Shown piece by piece: positions 1 to 5,424 of a stretch of DNA of 10,103 bases; within the stretch, counting starts at the first letter, position 1; each line of letters begins with the position of its first letter. Source of the DNA: CAYJXJ01 sp964374095 (GTDB taxonomy: Bacteria; Elusimicrobiota; Elusimicrobia; UBA1565; UBA9628); NCBI GenBank assembly GCA_964374095.1, contig CAYJXJ010000172.1:1-10103 (forward strand). The letters run 5' to 3'. Position numbers and translations under genes: made by a program. Under the pieces are notes generated by a model that was not told where the DNA came from, made no database searches, and saw only the letters and a program-made list of their open reading frames with translations.

Positions 1-1
1 G

Positions 2-301
2 GCCATGGACATGGTCGCGGGAGCCAAGAAGGTGATCGTCGCCATGGAGCACGCCACCAAGGACGGAAAGCCCAAGATCCTCAAGAAGTGCTCCCTGCCG
101 CTCACGGGCAAGGGCGTGGTCCACGTGATCGTGACCGAGTGGGCGGTCTTTGACCTCCAGCCCGGCGCCCGGCCCGGCGGGCTGGTATTGAGGGAGATCT
201 CTCCCGATACCTCGGTCGAGCATCTGCGCAGGCTCACCGAGCCCGATTTCGAGGTCGCCGACCCCCTGTCACGATTCCCCGTTCCCGTTGGAACCTCATA
301 A
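2..301 (+). CDS. 3-oxoacid CoA-transferase subunit B, C-terminal part (5' truncated by window edge)
   Basis: This is the end of the beta subunit of a succinyl-CoA:3-ketoacid or acetate/acetoacetate CoA-transferase (ScoB/AtoA/PcaJ type), which moves CoA between acyl donors and acetoacetate or a related acid in the cytoplasm. The frame is open to the left edge, so the ATG at position 5 is internal. The visible residues match the family's C-terminal signature: MDMVAGAKKVIVAMEH, then KILKKCSLPLTGKGVV, a TEWAVFDL strand, and a GLVLREISPDTSVEHLR segment ending in a PDFEV-like tail. The catalytic glutamate lies upstream, outside the window. The alpha subunit is normally the gene before it. The stop TAA at 299-301 is 9 bp before the sigma-factor start, so the two may be co-transcribed, although no functional link is obvious. 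The substrate cannot be told from this fragment. Confidence 0.93.
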   Translation, partial: AMDMVAGAKKVIVAMEHATKDGKPKILKKCSLPLTGKGVVHVIVTEWAVFDLQPGARPGGLVLREISPDTSVEHLRRLTEPDFEVADPLSRFPVPVGTS

Positions 302-305
302 AGGA
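301..305 (+). promoter_or_regulatory. Ribosome binding site for the ECF sigma factor
   Basis: AAGGA begins inside the TAA stop of the CoA-transferase gene and sits 5 nt before the GTG at 311. It supports GTG 311 as the real start, since there is no in-frame ATG near it. Confidence 0.7.
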
Positions 306-310
306 ACGCG

Positions 311-865
311 GTGTCCAATCCGGCAGACGAGAACGAGTTCCTCGCCAAGCACTCGGGCCTGGTCTACAACCTGGCCCTGCGCCTGGTGGGCAATCCCTCC
401 GACGCGGAGGATTTGGCGCAGGACTCGCTCTTGAGGGCCTTGAGGGCCCTACCCGGCTTCCGGGGGGAGTCGTCGCTCTCCACCTGGGTCTACCGCATCA
501 CCGTCAACACCTGGAAGAACCGGGTCCGGTCCGAGAAGCGCCGCGGCTTTTGGAAGACGGTGTCGCTCAACCTCTTCACCGGCGAGGACCATGACGAGGA
601 GCCCTCGTTCAAGGGGCCTGACAAGCCCTCGGACGCGGGGGTCGAGACGGGGGAACGGGAGACGATGGTGCAGAAGGCGCTGATGGAACTCGATGCGGAC
701 AGCCGGGCGGTGGTGGTTTTGCGCGAGATCGAGGGGCAGTCCTACCGGGATATCGCGCAGGCCCTCGACATCCCGGAGGGGACGGTCAAGTCCCGCATCT
801 CGCGCGCTCGCGAGGAGCTGCGCCAAAAGCTCAGGGCCTACGTCTCCCCCGCGGGGTCTCCATGA
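311..865 (+). CDS. ECF-type sigma-70 family RNA polymerase sigma factor
   Basis: This is a 184-residue extracytoplasmic-function sigma factor with only regions 2 and 4, expected to direct RNA polymerase to a small regulon and to be held inactive by the next gene's product. Region 2 covers about residues 10-78: the core-binding helix is DAEDLAQDSLLRAL (31-44), followed by the -10 recognition segment STWVYRITVNTWKNR (57-71) and a basic end (SEKRR). A linker of about 40 residues, acidic in part (EDHDEEPS), leads to region 4 (about 122-177). The region 4 helix-turn-helix is YRDIAQALDIPEGTVKSR (145-162). The GTG start has a good AAGGA site. The stop overlaps the anti-sigma start as ATGA, a typical sign of translational coupling. 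Family assignment is secure, but the ECF subgroup and the inducing signal are not known. Confidence 0.95.
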   Translation: MSNPADENEFLAKHSGLVYNLALRLVGNPSDAEDLAQDSLLRALRALPGFRGESSLSTWVYRITVNTWKNRVRSEKRRGFWKTVSLNLFTGEDHDEEPSFKGPDKPSDAGVETGERETMVQKALMELDADSRAVVVLREIEGQSYRDIAQALDIPEGTVKSRISRAREELRQKLRAYVSPAGSP

Positions 866-1995
866 GCGCGCACGTCGGTGAGCGTCTTTCCGAGTACCTC
901 GACGGCGTTCTCTCCGACGCCCAGCGCCGGCCCGTGGAGGAGCATCTCGCGGCTTGCCCCGGCTGCCGCGAGCGTCTCGACGAGCTCAAGTCCCTCTCGA
1001 CGCTGCTCTCGGGACTGCCGCGGGCGCAGGTTCCCTCGAGCCTCATCGGCCGCGTGCGTCTGGCGGGCCGCGAGACTCCGGCGGCGGTTTCCCCGGCCCT
1101 GCCGCGGCGCTTGGCTTGGACGGCCGCGGTCTTCATGGCCGGCCTGGTGGCTTACGAAGGCCTGCGTGAATCGGAACCGCGCACGGCCGCAACGGTGAGT
1201 CCGATGGCCGACGTCGGCCCGCCTCCTGCCGATGCGCCTCGTACCTTTAATCAGGGTGGCAAGGCTCGTCAATCGCGCGGTTTGGCGGTTGCGCGGGGAA
1301 AGCCGATTCCGGAAACGGAGCCGGCTCAGGCGAAAGAGGAAGGCCTGGCCGCTCCCGCCGCGCCGAAGCTCTCCGGCGTGGGCTCGGCGGTCGGCGCGTC
1401 GGCCGATGCCGAGGCGCCCGCCCCGGCGCCCGGCTACACCAATGAGCAGTTGGTCGGCAGGCTTGAGGCAGAGAGGAAAAAGATGGGCATCACGGGCATG
1501 TCCAAGCCGCGGCCGAGCGTCCGCGCCGAGGTCGCCGAGTGGGTCGGGTCCCGGTATCCGGAGTATCAGGCCCTGCGCCGGGCCGCGCCGCCGGCGCCCA
1601 TCGCGGGGGAGGTTCCGGCGTTATTGGCCGCCGGTTCGGGGGGCGGCGCGGGGCTCGGTTCCGGCGCGCCCATGGCGGAGCTGATGCAGAGGGCGCCCCC
1701 CGCGAGCGTCGGCCCGCGCGCGGGCCTGGCCGTGGCGCGCACCCCTCAGGAATTGGCGCAGCTATGGCCGCAGCTCGGCCGTCCGGGTGAGCCGCCCGCC
1801 GTGGATTTCTCCCGCGACATGGTCGTGGCCGTGCGCACCGATCCCGCCGGGCTTCCGGTCGCCATCGTCTCGACCGGAGCGATTCAAGGCGGGGTGTTCG
1901 TGCGGTGGCGCGTGGCCGGCGAGGGCGACCCCATCACCGCGTACCGGGTCGTGCCGAAGAGCGATCTTCGCTTCGTCTTGGTGCGGGAACAGTAG
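862..1995 (+). CDS. Anti-sigma factor: zinc-finger (ZAS/zf-HC2) N-terminus, one membrane helix, PrcB-like C-terminal domain
   Basis: This 377-residue protein probably binds and silences the sigma factor encoded just upstream. Residues 1-45 form a short anti-sigma domain with the motif HLAACPGC: His28, Cys32 and Cys35 give Hx3Cx2C, with His4 as a possible fourth ligand. A short hydrophobic stretch (about 84-98, LAWTAAVFMAGLVAY) after two arginines fits a single membrane helix with the N-terminus inside. Residues 105-285 are an Ala/Pro/Gly-rich, probably disordered extracytoplasmic linker. The last 90 residues (about 288-377) contain TPQELAQLWPQL, then PPAVDFSRDMVVAV, and end in YRVVPKSDLRFVLV. 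This layout resembles the PrcB C-terminal domain (a protease-complex subunit family). The anti-sigma part is confident; the PrcB match is by eye and moderate. The ATGA overlap with the sigma gene implies coupled expression. Confidence 0.87.
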   Translation: MSAHVGERLSEYLDGVLSDAQRRPVEEHLAACPGCRERLDELKSLSTLLSGLPRAQVPSSLIGRVRLAGRETPAAVSPALPRRLAWTAAVFMAGLVAYEGLRESEPRTAATVSPMADVGPPPADAPRTFNQGGKARQSRGLAVARGKPIPETEPAQAKEEGLAAPAAPKLSGVGSAVGASADAEAPAPAPGYTNEQLVGRLEAERKKMGITGMSKPRPSVRAEVAEWVGSRYPEYQALRRAAPPAPIAGEVPALLAAGSGGGAGLGSGAPMAELMQRAPPASVGPRAGLAVARTPQELAQLWPQLGRPGEPPAVDFSRDMVVAVRTDPAGLPVAIVSTGAIQGGVFVRWRVAGEGDPITAYRVVPKSDLRFVLVREQ

Positions 1996-2004
1996 CCCTC
2001 ACGA

Positions 2005-2019
2005 CCCGGCACCGCCGGG
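2005..2019 (+). other. Short GC stem-loop between the anti-sigma and VIT/VWA genes
   Basis: A perfect 6-bp inverted repeat, CCCGGC-acc-GCCGGG, starts 9 bp after the anti-sigma stop. No T run follows, so it is not a typical intrinsic terminator. It could attenuate or stabilise the transcript, or be chance in GC-rich DNA. Confidence 0.3.
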
Positions 2020-2062
2020 GACGGGAACCTTGCGTTGGCCGCGGTGTCGTAGCGTCATGCGC

Positions 2063-2070
2063 AAGGAGGT
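2063..2070 (+). promoter_or_regulatory. Strong Shine-Dalgarno of the VIT/VWA gene
   Basis: AAGGAGGT is a near-perfect anti-16S match, 9 nt before ATG 2080 and 12 nt before the adjacent ATG 2083. It favours the first ATG and predicts strong translation compared with the coupled genes upstream. Confidence 0.85.
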
Positions 2071-2079
2071 CTCACCCAG

Positions 2080-4437
2080 ATGATGAAGCCGACCCTTCGG
2101 ACGGCGACGTGGATGTTCCTGGCATGCGCCGGGTTGTTCCCGGCGCAGGTCGGCGCCCAGCGGCTCTTGGCGTGGCCGATCGGCTCCCCGCACTTTCCGC
2201 ATTGGCTGCTCCCGGGCCGGCCCCTGCCGCCCCTGCCCAACGTGCCGCGGCCGCGGCCCGGACCGGCGCCGATCCCGCTTCCGGGTCCCGTCCGGGACGA
2301 GGCGGTCTCGCCCGTCGAGCTGACCACCTACCGCGTTGATGGCCATATCGAGGATCAGGCCGCGGCCATGACCATCCACCTCACCTTCCGCAACCCGACC
2401 TCCCAGCGTTTGGAGGGCGTGCTCCTTCTGCCGATTCCCGGGGGCGCGGCCGTGAGCGGATTTTCCATGACGGTGGGGGGGAAGAAAACCGCGGGGGAGC
2501 TCCTCGAAGCCGACAAGGCCTCCTCGATCTATCAGTCCATCGTCAGCCGCATGCGCGATCCCGGCCTGCTCGAGCTGGTGGGCGAGCGCATGGTCCGGGC
2601 CCGTGTGTTTCCCATCGAGCCCAACGGCGAGATCCAGGCCCAATTGACCTTGACCCAAGTATTGCCGCGCAGCGGCAATCTCTATTCGCTGAGCGTGCCG
2701 GTCGGCGCGGTGAAGTCGAGCCTCGCCGGGTCCGGAGGGACCGACATCCGCCTGGCGCTGAAAACCACCCGGCCCCTGCGCGCTCTCTACTCGCCCACGG
2801 CGGGCGTCGAGCTTCGCCGCGACGGCGATCGCGCCGCCGAGATCCGCCTGCGCGCCAGGCCCGACGGCCGGGGAGACCTTGGCGTGTTTTATTCCATGGC
2901 CGACGACCCGCTCGCGGCCGGAGTGCTGGCCTACCGTGAAGAGGGAGAGGACGGCTATTTCATGGTCTCGCTCTCGCCCAAACCCCAGGATGACGCCAAG
3001 GCCTTGCCCAAGGATGTGGTCTTCGTGGTGGACCGCTCCGGAAGCATGGAGGAGGGAGGCAAGATGCAGCAGGCCCGCGCGGCCCTCTCCTGGTGCCTCC
3101 GGCGCTTGGCGCCGCAGGACCGCTTCGGGATCGTGGATTTCGCGACCGAAACGAACTCCTTCGAAACGCGGCTGGTGGCCGCCGATGAAGCCAACAAGGC
3201 GCGGGGCCTGCGCTACGTCTCGCGGCTCGAGGCCACGGGGGGGACCAACATTTCGGGAGGGCTCGAGGAGGGCCTTCGACTGTTGAGCTCCGACCCGGGG
3301 CGCGTGCCCATGGTCTTCTTCCTGACCGATGGGCTGCCGACCTCCGGGGAGACCGACGTCGCCAAAATCCTGGCGTCGGCGCGCGACCGCAACGGCGCCC
3401 GCGCGCGGCTGTTTGCTTTCGGCGTGGGTTCCGACGTCAACACCCTGCTCCTGGACAAGCTGGCCGAGGCCAACCGCGGCACGCGCGACTACGTCTCGCC
3501 CGGGGAGGACATCGAGCACAAAGTCTCGACCCTCTACCAGAAGGTTTCCAAGCCCGTGCTGAGCGATGTGCGCTTCGGCTTCGAGGGGCTTGAGACCGCG
3601 CAAGTCTACCCCCGTCCCACGGACCTTTTCCACGGCCAGGAGGTCACCCTCCTGGGCCGCTACCGCGCGGGAGCCAAGGGCAAGCTCGTGGTGACCGGCT
3701 CGGCCGGCGGACGGGCGGCGCGCTTCGAGTTCCCCGTGGACCTGCCGAGCCGGCAGGACCGGACGGACTTTCTGCCCCGCCTGTGGGCGAGCGTCAAGGT
3801 GGCCCATGAGCTCGACGCGATCCGGCTCTCGGGCCGGGCCGACCCGGAGGTGGTCGCTGAGATCGTGCGGCTGGCCAAGCGCCACGGCATCGTCACCCCC
3901 TACACCTCCTATCTCGTGACCGAAGAGGGGGCCGACTTCCAGGCCTCCAACCGGAGCGCCATGCGCCAGGTCCAGGCGTTGAGCGCCGACGCCGCGGGGA
4001 GCGGCTTCTCGGGGGGCGCGACGCGCTCGCGGATGGCCCAGAAGGCTTCGGGCTTTTTCAGCTCGGTCGGGGGCATGATGGCGGAGGCTTCGCCCGCCAT
4101 GCCCGGCCGCAGGGGTCCCGGCGGCGGCGGGGGAGGAGGGGGCGTCGCCCTTTCCATGGCCCGCGCGGAGCTGGAAGTCCGCGAGGATGCCGAGCGGTCG
4201 GGGACGAAGACCGTCGCGACCAGGAACGCCGGCGGCAAGACCTTCTACCGGCGCGGGGACGAGTGGGTGGACGGAGAGTGGGAGTTCTTGGGGCGTCCCG
4301 CCGCCACGGAGATCAAGTATCTCGGCCCCGAGTATTTCGAGCTCTTGGCCCGCGAGCCGGAGGTCTCGCGCTACTTCGCGATCGGCAGCCGGGTGACCGT
4401 GCTCCATCGCGGCAAGGCGTATCGGGTCGTCGACTAG
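2080..4437 (+). CDS. Secreted VIT domain and von Willebrand factor A domain protein
   Basis: This 785-residue protein starts with a signal peptide (residues 1-26, likely cut after VGA). A proline-rich stretch precedes a VIT domain (about 78-200; conserved VLLLPIPGGAAVSGF and the following basic/acidic helix). The von Willebrand A domain (about 310-480) has a complete metal-ion-dependent adhesion site: DRSGS (Asp318, Ser320, Ser322), Thr389 in GGTN and Asp417 in TDG. A beta-rich region and a helical LAKRHGIVTPYTSYLV segment follow, as is usual after VWA in this family. Near residue 680 an eight-glycine run separates a C-terminal module (GKTFYRRGDEWVDGEWEF). Like inter-alpha-inhibitor heavy-chain relatives, it probably binds a protein ligand through Mg2+/Ca2+ outside the cytoplasm; the ligand is unknown. 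It follows the sigma/anti-sigma pair by 84 bp on the same strand and may be its target. Confidence 0.94.
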   Translation: MMKPTLRTATWMFLACAGLFPAQVGAQRLLAWPIGSPHFPHWLLPGRPLPPLPNVPRPRPGPAPIPLPGPVRDEAVSPVELTTYRVDGHIEDQAAAMTIHLTFRNPTSQRLEGVLLLPIPGGAAVSGFSMTVGGKKTAGELLEADKASSIYQSIVSRMRDPGLLELVGERMVRARVFPIEPNGEIQAQLTLTQVLPRSGNLYSLSVPVGAVKSSLAGSGGTDIRLALKTTRPLRALYSPTAGVELRRDGDRAAEIRLRARPDGRGDLGVFYSMADDPLAAGVLAYREEGEDGYFMVSLSPKPQDDAKALPKDVVFVVDRSGSMEEGGKMQQARAALSWCLRRLAPQDRFGIVDFATETNSFETRLVAADEANKARGLRYVSRLEATGGTNISGGLEEGLRLLSSDPGRVPMVFFLTDGLPTSGETDVAKILASARDRNGARARLFAFGVGSDVNTLLLDKLAEANRGTRDYVSPGEDIEHKVSTLYQKVSKPVLSDVRFGFEGLETAQVYPRPTDLFHGQEVTLLGRYRAGAKGKLVVTGSAGGRAARFEFPVDLPSRQDRTDFLPRLWASVKVAHELDAIRLSGRADPEVVAEIVRLAKRHGIVTPYTSYLVTEEGADFQASNRSAMRQVQALSADAAGSGFSGGATRSRMAQKASGFFSSVGGMMAEASPAMPGRRGPGGGGGGGGVALSMARAELEVREDAERSGTKTVATRNAGGKTFYRRGDEWVDGEWEFLGRPAATEIKYLGPEYFELLAREPEVSRYFAIGSRVTVLHRGKAYRVVD

Positions 4438-4468
4438 CCGCCGGCAGGCGGCTGGTCCTTACGGCACC

Positions 4469-4501
4469 GGCCCCCCGTCCGCTCGGCGCGGGCGGGGGGC
4501 C
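4469..4501 (+). terminator. Strong GC stem-loop between convergent genes (possible bidirectional terminator)
   Basis: GGCCCCCCG (4469-4477) pairs with CGGGGGGCC (4493-4501). Pairing continues inward through one G-U wobble and CCGC/GCGG to a 5-nt loop (4483-4487), giving about 14 bp in all. It lies 31 bp after the VIT/VWA stop and 13 bp beyond the stop of the convergent aspartic protease. Neither side has a real T run (CTTCCTG on the + side), so it is not a textbook intrinsic terminator, but its position between convergent stops fits transcript ending or 3'-end protection. Confidence 0.55.
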
Positions 4502-4514
4502 CTTCCTGCCCGGA

Positions 4515-4913
4515 TCAGGAGCTCGAGAGTGCCGGACTTCTTGGGTTAGACCGGCGCGAGTAAAAGTGGAAGGCCGGAAGCTTGAAAACAACTCTCTGGA
4601 CCGGATCCACGCCCAGTCCCAGCGATTCCAGAGTCACCAAGCCTACGACGCAGGCGTCGCCCTCGGCCACCAGGATCGGGTTGGCGCACCGCAACCCCAT
4701 GAGCTCGATCCACGCCTGGGCCATTCCCCGGGTAACCAGGCGGCCGTCCGCGAGCTCCACTTCCATCTCCTGGTCAGCCTGGATGCCCAGTTTCTCGAGT
4801 TCCGGCCTGGGTATCGAGGTCAAGGTCGCCCCGGTGTCGACCAGCGCTTCCATCTCGGCGGCCGGGCCTCCCGCCAGCGGCGATATTTTGATCCGGACGA
4901 CGGTTTCACCCAT
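4515..4913 (-). CDS. Retropepsin-like (clan AA) aspartic protease
   Basis: This is a small protein, 132 residues from the chosen start, with a retroviral-type aspartic protease fold that should work as a homodimer. The key motif is ALVDTGATLTSIP, with catalytic Asp26 in the D-T-G-A loop. A VELADGR flap-like hairpin follows, then GLVTLESLGLGVDP, which matches the conserved end of bacterial clan AA proteases. The tail after FKLPAF is short and basic/serine-rich. I see no signal peptide or membrane helix, so it is probably cytoplasmic. Three in-frame ATGs compete (4931, 4922, 4913). GGGAGGA at 4929-4923 is 9 nt before the third and overlaps or abuts the first two, so 4913 is preferred. The substrate is unknown. 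It is convergent with the VIT/VWA gene and probably transcribed alone. Confidence 0.85.
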   Translation of the reverse strand: MGETVVRIKISPLAGGPAAEMEALVDTGATLTSIPRPELEKLGIQADQEMEVELADGRLVTRGMAQAWIELMGLRCANPILVAEGDACVVGLVTLESLGLGVDPVQRVVFKLPAFHFYSRRSNPRSPALSSS

Positions 4914-4922
4914 TTCTTTCAT

Positions 4923-4935
4923 TCCTCCCATTATA
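4923..4935 (-). promoter_or_regulatory. -10 box and Shine-Dalgarno of the aspartic protease gene
   Basis: Read on the minus strand, a perfect TATAAT (4935-4930) is followed directly by GGGAGGA (4929-4923). No good -35 lies 17 nt upstream (TGGCCC). If the -10 is real, transcription would begin near 4923, cutting into the Shine-Dalgarno and nearly at the second ATG. The -10 and the ribosome site therefore may not both be functional. Confidence 0.4.
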
Positions 4936-5105
4936 GCAGGCTCCGGCCTCGCGGGCCAGGCTTCATGTATACGATCTAGGGGCTAAAAAGTTCCCGGAAT
5001 CTCTTAAAGGCGCAAGACAGAATTTTGTGAGACTCGGTGGAGTCAGCTGGTAGACGATCGGTCACGGGGAAATCAAATTCCGGCGGCGGCGGTATTTCAC
5101 CGGCG

Positions 5106-5129
5106 ATCACCTCCACCGATGGAGGTGGT
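5106..5129. repeat. Inverted repeat / hairpin in the spacer
   Basis: CACCTCCA (5108-5115) and TGGAGGTG (5120-5127) are perfect arms around a 4-nt CCGA loop. One T-G wobble and one A-T pair extend the stem to 10 bp. On the + strand it is followed only by TTTGC, too short a T run for a clear terminator. An operator or an RNA hairpin is equally possible. Confidence 0.6.
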
Positions 5130-5309
5130 TTGCAAGAACCGCGGGCGATGGCCGCCAGGGGCGACCCGACTAAACAACGCGGGCCACTCACCGCCCCCCG
5201 GGGACGCTTACGGCAGGGGGCATCGAGTTGAGTCCTCCCCTCCGCCCTTTGCTAGAGAACAGCGGGAGTATGCCTGGCTCGATGCTTCGTTTCCGGCCGG
5301 CGCTTGTCA

Positions 5310-5330
5310 CAACTGCCCCGCGTGCAGTTG
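5310..5330. repeat. Inverted repeat / hairpin upstream of the coiled-coil gene
   Basis: CAACTGC (5310-5316) and GCAGTTG (5324-5330) form a perfect 7-bp stem with a 7-nt loop (CCCGCGT). It lies about 95 bp before the coiled-coil start, a reasonable place for an operator or a leader RNA structure; no function can be assigned. Confidence 0.5.
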
Positions 5331-5412
5331 GTCGTCGAGCCCTACTCGTTTCGCAATTTTCTGTCAGGAGCCCTTTTGAAGTTCATGTCATAGGGATTTA
5401 ACAGCGGCCTGC

Positions 5413-5418
5413 TACATT
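5413..5418 (+). promoter_or_regulatory. Possible -10 element directly before the coiled-coil GTG start
   Basis: TACATT matches four of six -10 positions and ends 6 nt before GTG 5425, which would place the start of transcription on or next to the start codon. No Shine-Dalgarno is visible. No good -35 is seen at 17 nt; a TTGAAG at 5376-5381 is too far for this box. Weak evidence. Confidence 0.25.
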
Positions 5419-5424
5419 TCTCTC

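Larger units (their letters stand above)
4936..5424. other. Low-GC intergenic spacer with several inverted repeats, no supported gene
   Basis: This spacer of about 490 bp between divergent genes is much less GC-rich than its surroundings: by hand count, 47% in 4981-5040 and 42% in 5341-5400, whereas the flanking genes are visibly far more GC-rich. It holds perfect hairpins at 5108-5127 and 5310-5330 and an imperfect one at 5212-5246. Two minus-strand frames are open for about 60-90 codons (4976-5191 and upstream, and about 5205-5400) but show no domain or convincing start. I saw no tRNA, tmRNA, RNase P or SRP RNA signature. It could be a promoter region, an unknown structured RNA, or decayed foreign DNA. 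Confidence 0.5.

Noticed and set aside
831..1272. Minus-strand frames opposite the anti-sigma gene
   Set aside because: Arg-rich shadows of a gene with a clear zinc-binding motif and a coupled start.
1999..4407. 802-codon open frame on the minus strand
   Set aside because: It lies wholly antisense to the VIT/VWA gene, whose domains and MIDAS are certain. Its composition (Gly, Arg, His, Ala, Pro) is that of a GC-rich shadow frame, with no domain.
5270..5320. SRP RNA-like core on the minus strand (CCGGAAACGAAGCA)
   Set aside because: The GGAA loop lacks the pairing GG on its 3' side and the conserved flanking internal loops do not fit.
5300..5376. Cobalamin riboswitch-like B12 box (GTCAGGAGCCC)
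   Set aside because: Only part of the box matches, the rest of the aptamer core is missing, and the downstream coiled-coil gene has no link to cobalamin.
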